Source: Oceanicaulis sp. BBD 1991-10 (GTDB lineage: Bacteria > Pseudomonadota > Alphaproteobacteria > Caulobacterales > Maricaulaceae). From it: a stretch of 42,784 nt of DNA. The stretch lies in the NCBI GenBank assembly GCA_001657295.1, contig LYSW01000040.1, forward strand, positions 1 to 42,784. The letters are read 5' to 3'. Made by a program: the position numbers and the translations under genes. The notes under the pieces are model-generated. The model did not search any database and was not told the DNA's origin. It saw only the letters and a program-made list of their open reading frames with translations. Every line of letters begins with the position of its first letter. Within the stretch, counting starts at the first letter, position 1. Shown in pieces: positions 33,107 to 42,784 of this stretch.

Positions 33107-34018
33107 CTAGCGCGGTTTGCCCATCACGTCAGAGACTTGAGCGGTCCTTGACCGCCGCGCGGCGACAACGCCCACGCCCGCCAGAGCCAGAGCGCCGCCC
33201 AGCACCAGCTGCCAGGTGACCGGATCGCCCAGCAGAAGCACGCCGCAGATCACCCCGATCAGCGGCGCCATCAAGGTCAACGGCGCGATCAGCGACGCGT
33301 CATAGCGGCGCAACAGGTAGTAAAACCCGCCATGGCCCACGACATTGACCAGCAGAACAGTGAAGACCAGGGTCGCAAAGAAAGGCCAGCCGCCCGCCAG
33401 CGTGTGCGCGATCTGGTCCTGCTCCAGCAGGAATGACGCGATCAGCAGCGGCGGCCAGGAAATCAGGCCGATCCAGGCTTGAAGCGACAGGGCCGGCACG
33501 TCCGCGCGCTTGACGAAGATCGAACCGGCGGCGGCGGCGAACGCCGCGCCGATCCCGGCGACCAGACCGATGGTGAAGCTGAATTCGGCGGGCTTGAAGA
33601 CCACCAGGGAGGCGCCGAGAAAGGCGATGGCCATGCCCGAGCCTCGAACCCACCCGACCCGCTCGGAAAGAAAGATGATGGACAGGATGGTGGTGAACGG
33701 CACGGCCAGCTGGACAATGATCGCGATCGCCGACGGGGTCGCAAAGCGCAAACCGATGAACAGCAGGGCGAACTGGATCGCCCCCATGGTCAGCGCCGCG
33801 CCGATCACCGGCCCCATGCGCTTGGGGACCGGGAGCAGGAATGGCGCGAGGAGGGCGTAAAGCAGCACGAAGCGCAGGAAGGCGAAAAAGAGCGGCGGCG
33901 CGCCTTCAAAGCCTTCCACGATGACCGGGGTTCCCGACAGCGACCATTTGGCCACGACGAAATTCACGCCCCAGATGAGGCATATTCCGAACAAAAGGGC
34001 GAAATGGCGCGGGGTCAT
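33107..34018 (-). CDS. EamA/DMT-family transporter
   Basis: A 303-residue inner-membrane protein with about ten helices arranged as two EamA repeats. The first has FGICLIWGVNFVVAKWSL at the N-terminus and AIQFALLFIGLRFATPSAIAIIVQ; the second has GSIFVKRADVPALSLQAWIG and YYLLRRYDASLIAPLTLMAPLIGVICGVLLLGD. The family exports metabolites such as amino acids; the substrate cannot be told. It ends 9 bases upstream of the amidase start, so the two could be co-transcribed, with no obvious functional tie. Confidence 0.9.
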   Translation of the reverse strand: MTPRHFALLFGICLIWGVNFVVAKWSLSGTPVIVEGFEGAPPLFFAFLRFVLLYALLAPFLLPVPKRMGPVIGAALTMGAIQFALLFIGLRFATPSAIAIIVQLAVPFTTILSIIFLSERVGWVRGSGMAIAFLGASLVVFKPAEFSFTIGLVAGIGAAFAAAAGSIFVKRADVPALSLQAWIGLISWPPLLIASFLLEQDQIAHTLAGGWPFFATLVFTVLLVNVVGHGGFYYLLRRYDASLIAPLTLMAPLIGVICGVLLLGDPVTWQLVLGGALALAGVGVVAARRSRTAQVSDVMGKPR

Positions 34019-34073
34019 GGACCGGCTCTACGGGCGCAAGGGCACGCCGGCAAGCCGACGGGTGTGAAGGCGT

Positions 34074-34355
34074 TCAGTCCTTGTCGGCTTCGCCGTCGAC
34101 GGTCCAGCCATGAGGACCCCGGCGCGCGACCAGAACATCCGGCTGGCGGCGCGCGCGGCGGCCGCGCACTTTCATGTAGAGCCACCAGGCTGACGCGCCC
34201 AGCGCCGCCACGCCGGCGGCGATCAGGGCCGCCATGGTCAGGAAGGCGGCGAGCACGAAGATGAGCCCGATGAAGGCGACCGCGATCACTGCAGCAAGGC
34301 CGGCGCGCAGGAAATTCATAAGGCCCGCACCAGAAAAGGCTTGCTGTTGGATCAT
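34074..34355 (-). CDS. Small hypothetical membrane protein
   Basis: I start at ATG 34355, where AGGAG lies 7 bases upstream, giving 93 residues (MIQQQAFSGAGLMNFLRAG). Two adjacent hydrophobic helices span roughly residues 17-55 (AAVIAVAFIGLIFVLAAFL and MAALIAAGVAALGASAWWLYM), followed by a basic tail with RGRRARRQPDVLVARRG and an acidic end. No family is recognised. It follows the TerB/J-domain gene by 123 bases and precedes the EamA gene by 55. Confidence 0.7.
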   Translation of the reverse strand: MIQQQAFSGAGLMNFLRAGLAAVIAVAFIGLIFVLAAFLTMAALIAAGVAALGASAWWLYMKVRGRRARRQPDVLVARRGPHGWTVDGEADKD

Positions 34356-34478
34356 CTGACATCTCCTGTCATCGCGTCGCCGAGAAGGCCCAGCCTCTGC
34401 AAGATTTGGGCTTAAAGCTGCGCGGGTCAATGCTGCGCTTGCTCAAACCGGATTACCGATTGGCAACACTGTTCAATT

Positions 34479-35168
34479 TTATGCCTTTTCCAAGGCCATG
34501 CGCTTTTGAATCTCGCGATAGGCCGCATTGATCGCCGCCATCTTCTCATCTGCGATTCGCTGAAGCTCGGTCGGAGCGCCGCGCGCAATCAGCCGATCCG
34601 GGTGATTTTGCGCGGCCGCGCGGCGCCAGGCGCGCTTCACCGTCGCTTCGTCGGCATCGTGAGCCACGCCGAGGATCACGAAAGGGTCATCCTCGGGCGC
34701 GCCCAGATGAGCGACCCGGATCCGGTCGAATTCTCGCGCGCGGAAGCCGAAGATCTCCGCAACCGTCTCCAGATATTCGGCTTCGTCCTCGGTCACCCGC
34801 CCGTCCGCCTTGGCAATATGGAACAGGCCGTCCAGGACATCCTCCAACACGGCGGGATGGTGCCGGAAGCGGCGCGCCAAGCGGCGCGCATACCCGTCGA
34901 AGCCCAGCGTGGTCTGCTTGGCCAGGTTGAAGGCCTGGCGCAGCGGCGCTTCAGAGCCCGGCGGCGCCCGAAAGACTTGCGCGAAAGCGGCGACCTCGTC
35001 GCGCGTGACCTCGCCGTCGGCTTTGGCCATTTTCGCGCCGAGCCCGATCAGCGCCATGGCGTAGTCGGCGTCCTCGACCCGATGGCCCGGCAGGCAGTCT
35101 TCGCCTTCACAGTCGAACGGGTCCGGCCGTCCGGTGATCAGCTCTCTTAAGGCGCGCCACAAGCTCAT
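34479..35168 (-). CDS. TerB-like and J-domain (DnaJ/DjlA-type) protein
   Basis: A 229-residue protein. Residues 32-150 match a TerB/DjlA-like helical domain with two acidic repeats (KMAKADGEVTRDEVAAF and HIAKADGRVTEDEAEYL). Residues 160-229 form a J domain with DPFVILGVAHDADEATVKRAWR and the HPD motif at 189-191. This is the DjlA arrangement without the N-terminal membrane helix. It probably stimulates a DnaK-type chaperone; what it serves is unknown. It is divergent from the 5-oxoprolinase gene. Confidence 0.9.
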   Translation of the reverse strand: MSLWRALRELITGRPDPFDCEGEDCLPGHRVEDADYAMALIGLGAKMAKADGEVTRDEVAAFAQVFRAPPGSEAPLRQAFNLAKQTTLGFDGYARRLARRFRHHPAVLEDVLDGLFHIAKADGRVTEDEAEYLETVAEIFGFRAREFDRIRVAHLGAPEDDPFVILGVAHDADEATVKRAWRRAAAQNHPDRLIARGAPTELQRIADEKMAAINAAYREIQKRMALEKA

Positions 35169-35317
35169 AACGGGCGTGAATTTACGGCCTGCGAGCTGAT
35201 TTAGCTACGGCTTCGCGCAAGCCGCATCGCCGCAGGCGCTCCGCTTGCCAAAGGCCGCCCGCCGGTGTTGATGCTTGCGTCAGCCCGGCTGACGGGCGAG
35301 CCTTGAGGGACCACGCC

Positions 35318-38938
<3,621 letters not shown>

Positions 38939-39030
38939 CTGTAGTGCGTTCAACGGACCCACACCAATGAGATTGCGCGCCTTTTGGCTTCACCTATAGT
39001 CGGCGCCGAAGAGGGTGGGAGGAAGATCAC

Positions 39031-39447
39031 GTGTTCAGGATCGCCTATCGGTCCAATCTATGTCCGCACACGAAGTCCGCTGACATTGATCGCATCGTCG
39101 CAATCGCGAATTCACGCAACGCCGATCTCCAGATCACCGGCGCCTGGATGCTCCATGACGGCGACTGTCTCGCCGCGATCGAAGGGCCGCCGCTGGCCGT
39201 CCGGGAAATCATGGACACCATCTGGGACGATCCGCGCCACACCGATGTGAATCTGATGCACATGGAGCAGTGCGACGACCGCCTGTTCAGCGGTTGGGCG
39301 CTGCGTTTCCTGCCAAAGAAGGCGGTCGAGGCCGATCCGCAGCTTCAGTCCCATGCCGGTCTGACCTGGCTGTCTGGCTTCGCCGGCGGGCTGAACGCCT
39401 TCTATGCGCCGCGTCAGACTGGCGCGCCGACCAGCGCCGCGCATTAA
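39031..39447 (+). CDS. BLUF-domain-like protein lacking the photoactive glutamine
   Basis: A 138-residue protein starting at GTG 39031 with GGAGG 8 bases upstream. It follows the BLUF blue-light sensor plan: FRIAYRS at the N-terminus (Tyr6), NADLQITGAWMLHDG (Asn30), then a short helix (PPLAVREIMDTIW) and DDPRHTDV, ending the domain with FSGWALRF. The flavin-contacting glutamine, expected in the F-L-Q-V-L-E-G strand, is Ala48 here (CLAAIEG), and the usual methionine after tryptophan is leucine. Photochemistry is therefore unlikely. The C-terminal 40 residues (SGFAGGLNAFYAPRQ) are unassigned. Confidence 0.85.
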   Translation: MFRIAYRSNLCPHTKSADIDRIVAIANSRNADLQITGAWMLHDGDCLAAIEGPPLAVREIMDTIWDDPRHTDVNLMHMEQCDDRLFSGWALRFLPKKAVEADPQLQSHAGLTWLSGFAGGLNAFYAPRQTGAPTSAAH

Positions 39448-39598
39448 AACTCTGCAATCTTCGATCCGGTCGATGATCCGCGACTGAGCCTGCGTCGTAG
39501 TATCGCATGTTCTATATTCGATAGAGCAACCGCGAGCCCCGCCGGGGCGGCGGACTCATCATCCTTGTCCCCCCGGACAGGTTTACGGGAGAAACCCC

Positions 39599-40120
39599 AT
39601 GCGTTTGACCTCCACCCTTCTGGCCGCCTCCGCGCTGGCGCTCACCGCCGTCGCGCCGTCCTTCGCCCATGATCATGGCGGCAAGGCCGCAGCCGAGACC
39701 CAGAACTCCATCGTCGAGATTGCGGTCGGCAATGACAACTTCACCACGCTGGTCGCCGCCCTGCAGGCGGCCGACCTGGTCGGCGCCCTGTCAGGCGAGG
39801 GCCCGTTCACGGTGTTCGCACCGACCAATGACGCATTTGGCGGCCTGCCGGCCGGCACGGTTGAAACGCTGCTTCAGCCCGAAAACAAGGGTCAGCTCAC
39901 CGCCGTGCTGACCTATCACGTGGTCGCCGGCGAGCTGTTCGCTGAAGGCACGCCGGAAGGCACCTATGAGCTGGAGACGCTGCAGGGCGACACCGTGGAG
40001 GTCATCGTCGACTCCCACGGTGCGGTCACGGTCGACGGCGCCAATGTCATCACCGCCGACATCGACGCCTCAAACGGCGTCATCCACGTCATCGACGCGG
40101 TGATCCTGCCGGGCCAGTAA
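39599..40120 (+). CDS. Secreted fasciclin-domain protein
   Basis: A 173-residue protein with GGGAG 7-8 bases before its ATG. A signal peptide (MRLTSTLLAASALALTAVAPSFA) ends at A-F-A/H. A single FAS1 domain follows: IVEIAVGNDNFTTLVAALQAADL (in parts), the H1 motif FTVFAPTNDAFGGLP, LTYHVVAGEL and the H2 motif NGVIHVIDAVILP. FAS1 proteins mediate adhesion or surface interactions; the partner here is unknown. A strong terminator lies 29 bases downstream. Confidence 0.95.
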   Translation: MRLTSTLLAASALALTAVAPSFAHDHGGKAAAETQNSIVEIAVGNDNFTTLVAALQAADLVGALSGEGPFTVFAPTNDAFGGLPAGTVETLLQPENKGQLTAVLTYHVVAGELFAEGTPEGTYELETLQGDTVEVIVDSHGAVTVDGANVITADIDASNGVIHVIDAVILPGQ

Positions 40121-40148
40121 GCTCCAGCGTTTGACTTTGCGGTCACAA

Positions 40149-40183
40149 CGGCTCCGCGCCCAGGCGCGGGGCCGTTTTTTATT
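40149..40183 (+). terminator. Rho-independent terminator after the fasciclin gene
   Basis: CGGCTCCGCGCC (40149-40160) pairs across a CA loop with GGCGCGGGGCCG (40163-40174), giving a 12-bp stem with one U-G pair, followed directly by six Ts and ATT. It ends plus-strand transcription of the fasciclin gene. On the minus strand no T tract follows, so it should not stop transcripts from the other side. Confidence 0.93.
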
Positions 40184-40194
40184 GGGCCGCAGCC

Positions 40195-40914
40195 TCACCC
40201 CGCCGCCAGCGTGCCGGCGAAATTCACCGATTGGCGCGCCAGCAAGTTCAGGAAAATCATCGCCAGGATTACGAAGACGAATAGAAACAGGCCCGCTTGC
40301 GCCGCCAGCCTGAGCCAGAGCGGCTGGGCAGGCGTGAAGCGGGCGGAGATGCGCGGCGCCACGCCGATATTGAACACGATGAAGGCCAGGAAAAGCGGCA
40401 GCGCCACGATCAAGGCGAGCGGCCCGTCGGGGACCGCTTCATAACCGGGATGGCGCACCATATCGACCAGAGTTCGGCCCAGGCCCTTCGCCGCGCCGGC
40501 GGCAATACGCAGCGCCCCGTCTTCGGCGCTCGACGCGCCGACAAGACTTCCTAGCGTGCCGGGAATGACCGCCAACAGATTTTCGCCCGTACGCATCAGC
40601 CAACGGGTCTCGGCGTGCAGAGATTCGTAGAACACCCAGTTCGCCACCCCCAGCAGGCCCGCCGCGCCGGCGATGAGGATGCTGGCGAGGCTGATGAGAT
40701 ACAAACTCGCTTCGCGGATCTGGCGCAGATAGAGGCCGGCGTTGACGGCCAGCACAATGACCGCAGCCAGGCTTGCGGCGAGCCGCAAGTCGGGGCGCGT
40801 CAATTCCGCCGCGTGCGCGCCCAGGCCCGACACCGCCTCGGCGGAGAAGAAGCTGAGCCCGAAGCCTGCGAGACCCAATGCGGCCAGCGCCAGCAATCCT
40901 GCGAACCATTTCAT
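40195..40914 (-). CDS. Hypothetical polytopic membrane protein
   Basis: I choose ATG 40914 (239 residues, MKWFAGLLALAALG) over an upstream TTG. Five hydrophobic helices are visible, near residues 3-25, 47-67, 73-97, 163-187 and 208-235. Between helices 3 and 4 is a soluble loop with WLMRTGENLLAVIPGTLGSLVG and KGLGRTLVDMVRHPGY. No family is recognised. It lies 75 bases downstream of the ChaN-like gene and may share its transcript. Function is unknown. Confidence 0.75.
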   Translation of the reverse strand: MKWFAGLLALAALGLAGFGLSFFSAEAVSGLGAHAAELTRPDLRLAASLAAVIVLAVNAGLYLRQIREASLYLISLASILIAGAAGLLGVANWVFYESLHAETRWLMRTGENLLAVIPGTLGSLVGASSAEDGALRIAAGAAKGLGRTLVDMVRHPGYEAVPDGPLALIVALPLFLAFIVFNIGVAPRISARFTPAQPLWLRLAAQAGLFLFVFVILAMIFLNLLARQSVNFAGTLAAG

Positions 40915-40989
40915 CGCGCCATGCCCTGCCGATCCCGCCGCACTCCGGGTCAGACAAGCGGGACAAGCAGGCGAGAACAAGGCGGCGGA

Positions 40990-42210
40990 TCAGGGCGTGC
41001 TGAGGCTGACCGGCTCGCCGAAGGCGCCGTCCCGGGTCCAGGCGGTCAGCACCCAGTCTCCCGGCGGGACAAGGACGGGCGCGATTTCGCCGGGGAAGAG
41101 CAGGACGCGATCGCCCGGCATGGCGTCCAGCGACGCTCCCGGCGGTCGCGCCTCGATGATCACCGCCTGCTCAGCCGGGCGTAGCGACTGCGGGATGTCC
41201 ACAGCGACATCGCCCGCCTGCCGCCGCCAATCGGGCCGCAAATCGGTGAAGCTCATCGGCGGATGGGCGAGGAAGAGGTCAACGGCGTCCGCGGGCACGA
41301 GGCTCGCGCCATCAACCAGCACAGGCCAGGCCAGGATTTCGGCGGGCGGAGACGCCGGCGCACCGTCCGCCGAGGCTTCCGGCGCCGCAAGGGCGCAATG
41401 GGTTTGGGAGATGGTAAGCGGGTCGATCCCGGTTCTGTCTTTCAGCCGGGCGGCGAACCATCGCAACGGCGCCTGGTCCTCGCCCAGCGCCTGGGGCGCC
41501 TCGAACACATGGGAATGGCCGACATGAATCAGCAGGCGCGCATCGGGCTCCTCCTCAAGCACGTCCGCGATCAGGTTTTCAGCCTGAGCCTCCTGGCGCA
41601 TCGCAATGCGTTCGATGGGATCGGTGACGGAAGAATCGCGCTGGCCCAAGCGGATTTCATAGGCGGCGAAGCGATAGCCCCGTTCCCGCAGGGCGTTCAC
41701 CTGGCGGGCGAAGACCGGCTCGCGGTCATACCAGCCCAACGGCCCTGACGCGGGCCGCATCGTCAAGCGGACATGATTGAAGGTCTCGGCCGCGAAGACG
41801 GTGAATTGATCGCTTAGCGCACCGCCCAGCTGGGCGATGGTCCAGCGATGACGGGGTTGATTGTGCGCTTCATTGATGATGACGATCTGCGCCTCGCGCG
41901 CAGCGGCGATGGCGGCGTCAATCCCGTCTTCGCGCGCCAGAGGACAAGGCGGCAGGTCATAAAGCCCAGGCTGGACACGCAATGCCAGGTCCTCGCGCCC
42001 GGCCATGGTGAAATTCCGCACGGCGACGGCCTGCGCGCGGCCTTGCGGCGCAAATCCCTCGAGGGACGCCGGCAATTGCTCGAACAGCGAAAGCGCGATT
42101 TCGGAGACCGGCGCCGCGACCGGCTGGTCTTGCGCGGCGGGCGCCGGGACCGGCTCTGCGACGGGCGGCTCCTGGGCGGTGAGAAACGCGGCGAGCGCAG
42201 CGATCAGCAT
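40990..42210 (-). CDS. Putative ChaN/EreA-like (Tiki superfamily) secreted protein
   Basis: I start at ATG 42210, with GGAG 6 bases upstream (406 residues); the first residues (MLIAALAAFLTAQ) look like a short signal peptide, followed by a Pro/Ala linker. Around residue 107 is IINEAHNQPRHRW and around residue 225 IHVGHSHVFE. These match the paired G/N-E-x-H and G-H-x-H metal-type motifs of the ChaN, TraB and erythromycin-esterase-like superfamily. The last 150 residues have a beta-rich segment (VLVPPGDWVLTAW) I cannot assign. Superfamily members bind haem or are hydrolases; the activity here is unknown. Confidence 0.65.
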   Translation of the reverse strand: MLIAALAAFLTAQEPPVAEPVPAPAAQDQPVAAPVSEIALSLFEQLPASLEGFAPQGRAQAVAVRNFTMAGREDLALRVQPGLYDLPPCPLAREDGIDAAIAAAREAQIVIINEAHNQPRHRWTIAQLGGALSDQFTVFAAETFNHVRLTMRPASGPLGWYDREPVFARQVNALRERGYRFAAYEIRLGQRDSSVTDPIERIAMRQEAQAENLIADVLEEEPDARLLIHVGHSHVFEAPQALGEDQAPLRWFAARLKDRTGIDPLTISQTHCALAAPEASADGAPASPPAEILAWPVLVDGASLVPADAVDLFLAHPPMSFTDLRPDWRRQAGDVAVDIPQSLRPAEQAVIIEARPPGASLDAMPGDRVLLFPGEIAPVLVPPGDWVLTAWTRDGAFGEPVSLSTP

Positions 42211-42269
42211 TAAGGTCTCCAACTCCCCGATTGGCGGTTGCTCCTGCGCGCGACTATCCTATTCCCGCG

Positions 42270-42722
42270 ATGGCGAGAAAAGCGCGAATTCCCTTTACCG
42301 CCCTCTGCGCCCTCGCCGGCGCGGCGCTGCTGGGAGCCTGCGCCGCACCGCCCGGGCCTGGCGCGCAGGACGTCCCGTCGGTACGCGCCGCGCCGCCCCA
42401 TACGGCCGGTCCGGGATCAATCGAACCGGCCGCCGGCGCCGGCGTTCTGGACGGCGGCATCTGGACGCTCGTCAAACTCAACGGCGCGGCGATTCCGCCG
42501 GACCATGCCCCGACCCTGGCGTTTCAGGGCCGGAGCGTGACCGGCTCTACAGGGTGCAACCGGTATTTCGGCGAAGTCTCGGTGACCGAAACCGGCGTCG
42601 TCTTCGGCCCCATGGGCGTCAGCCGACGGGCCTGCGCGCCTGAAATCATGGATCTTGAGAACGACTTCTTGGCCGCGCTTAGAAGGTCGACGGTTTTGCG
42701 CTTCGTGACGGCGACCGATTAG
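42270..42722 (+). CDS. META (HslJ-like) domain lipoprotein, probably frameshifted near the end
   Basis: I start at ATG 42270 (150 residues). The signal has a lipobox L-G-A-C (ALLGACAAPPG), so it should be an outer-membrane or periplasmic lipoprotein. A META domain follows: WTLVKLNGAAIPPD, LAFQGRSVTGSTGCNRYFGEVSV and MGVSRRACAPEIMDLENDFLAAL. The frame then ends abruptly after RSTVLRFVTATD, short of the usual last strand. The next frame from about 42706 reads DGDRLGLSAGLDVQIEARRAR to a stop at 42772, which looks like the missing strand. Either a natural one-base deletion or a sequence error is possible. Confidence 0.75.
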   Translation: MARKARIPFTALCALAGAALLGACAAPPGPGAQDVPSVRAAPPHTAGPGSIEPAAGAGVLDGGIWTLVKLNGAAIPPDHAPTLAFQGRSVTGSTGCNRYFGEVSVTETGVVFGPMGVSRRACAPEIMDLENDFLAALRRSTVLRFVTATD

Positions 42723-42784
42723 GCTTGAGCGCAGGCCTGGACGTACAGATCGAAGCGCGCCGGGCGCGCTAGCCCGTCTTGCGC

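Noticed and set aside
34431-34478. Possible small RNA or promoter in the short gap before the small membrane protein gene
   Set aside because: Too short, and no promoter boxes or hairpin with a T tract could be identified.
40149-40183. Bidirectional terminator serving the minus-strand membrane protein as well
   Set aside because: The T tract follows the hairpin only on the plus strand; the minus strand continues TTGTGACC after it.

Overview
The window is high-G+C bacterial chromosome, densely packed, with many genes overlapping by 4 bp. The gene set and order point to an alphaproteobacterium, probably the stalked/marine Caulobacterales-Maricaulales-Hyphomonadaceae group: an RNase P RNA just upstream of mraZ, an uninterrupted mraZ-to-ftsZ cluster continuing into lpxC-bamD-recN-ligA, a MoxR/DUF58/DUF4159 operon, and a meso-diaminopimelate-type MurE. 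This placement is inferred from content and was not tested by a tree.

Layout. (1) 1-290: 5' part of a DUF1285 gene on the minus strand. (2) 358-7001, plus strand: a four-gene Bat-like operon (MoxR ATPase, DUF58, DUF4159 membrane protein, VWA/GATase-like membrane protein). It meets ligA tail to tail with overlapping stop codons. (3) 6998-31234, minus strand: the division and cell wall (dcw) cluster. In transcription order it reads mraZ, rsmH, ftsL, ftsI, murE, murF, mraY, a degenerate murD, ftsW, murG, murC, murB, ddl, ftsQ, ftsA, ftsZ, lpxC, bamD, recN, ligA. (4) 31235-31921: the only stretch over 300 bases without a protein gene. It holds three TGGGA repeats (candidate MraZ operator), an inverted repeat, rnpB and a candidate rnpB promoter. 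(5) 31922-35168, minus strand: DUF2141 protein, N-acetylmuramoyl-L-alanine amidase, EamA transporter, small membrane protein, TerB/J-domain protein. (6) 35318-40120, plus strand: 5-oxoprolinase, BLUF-like protein and a fasciclin protein followed by a clear intrinsic terminator. (7) 40195-42210, minus strand: five-helix membrane protein and a ChaN/EreA-like protein. (8) 42270-42722, plus strand: META-domain lipoprotein that looks frameshifted at its end. I saw no tRNA, CRISPR array, insertion sequence or prophage.

How the genes work together. The cluster encodes peptidoglycan precursor synthesis (MurB, MurC, MurE, MurF, Ddl, MraY, MurG), the septal machine (FtsL, FtsI, FtsW, FtsQ, FtsA, FtsZ), regulation (MraZ), and nearby envelope functions (LpxC for lipid A, BamD for outer-membrane proteins, an amidase for wall turnover).

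The most striking observation is that the protein in the murD slot has lost the Mur-ligase ATP-binding lysine loop and the other active-site signatures. It is nevertheless full length, in frame, has a good ribosome binding site and overlaps ftsW by ATGA. It appears to be a maintained MurD-derived pseudoenzyme, so the D-glutamate-adding step must be encoded elsewhere or done differently. A second, smaller case is a BLUF-like protein lacking the photoactive glutamine.
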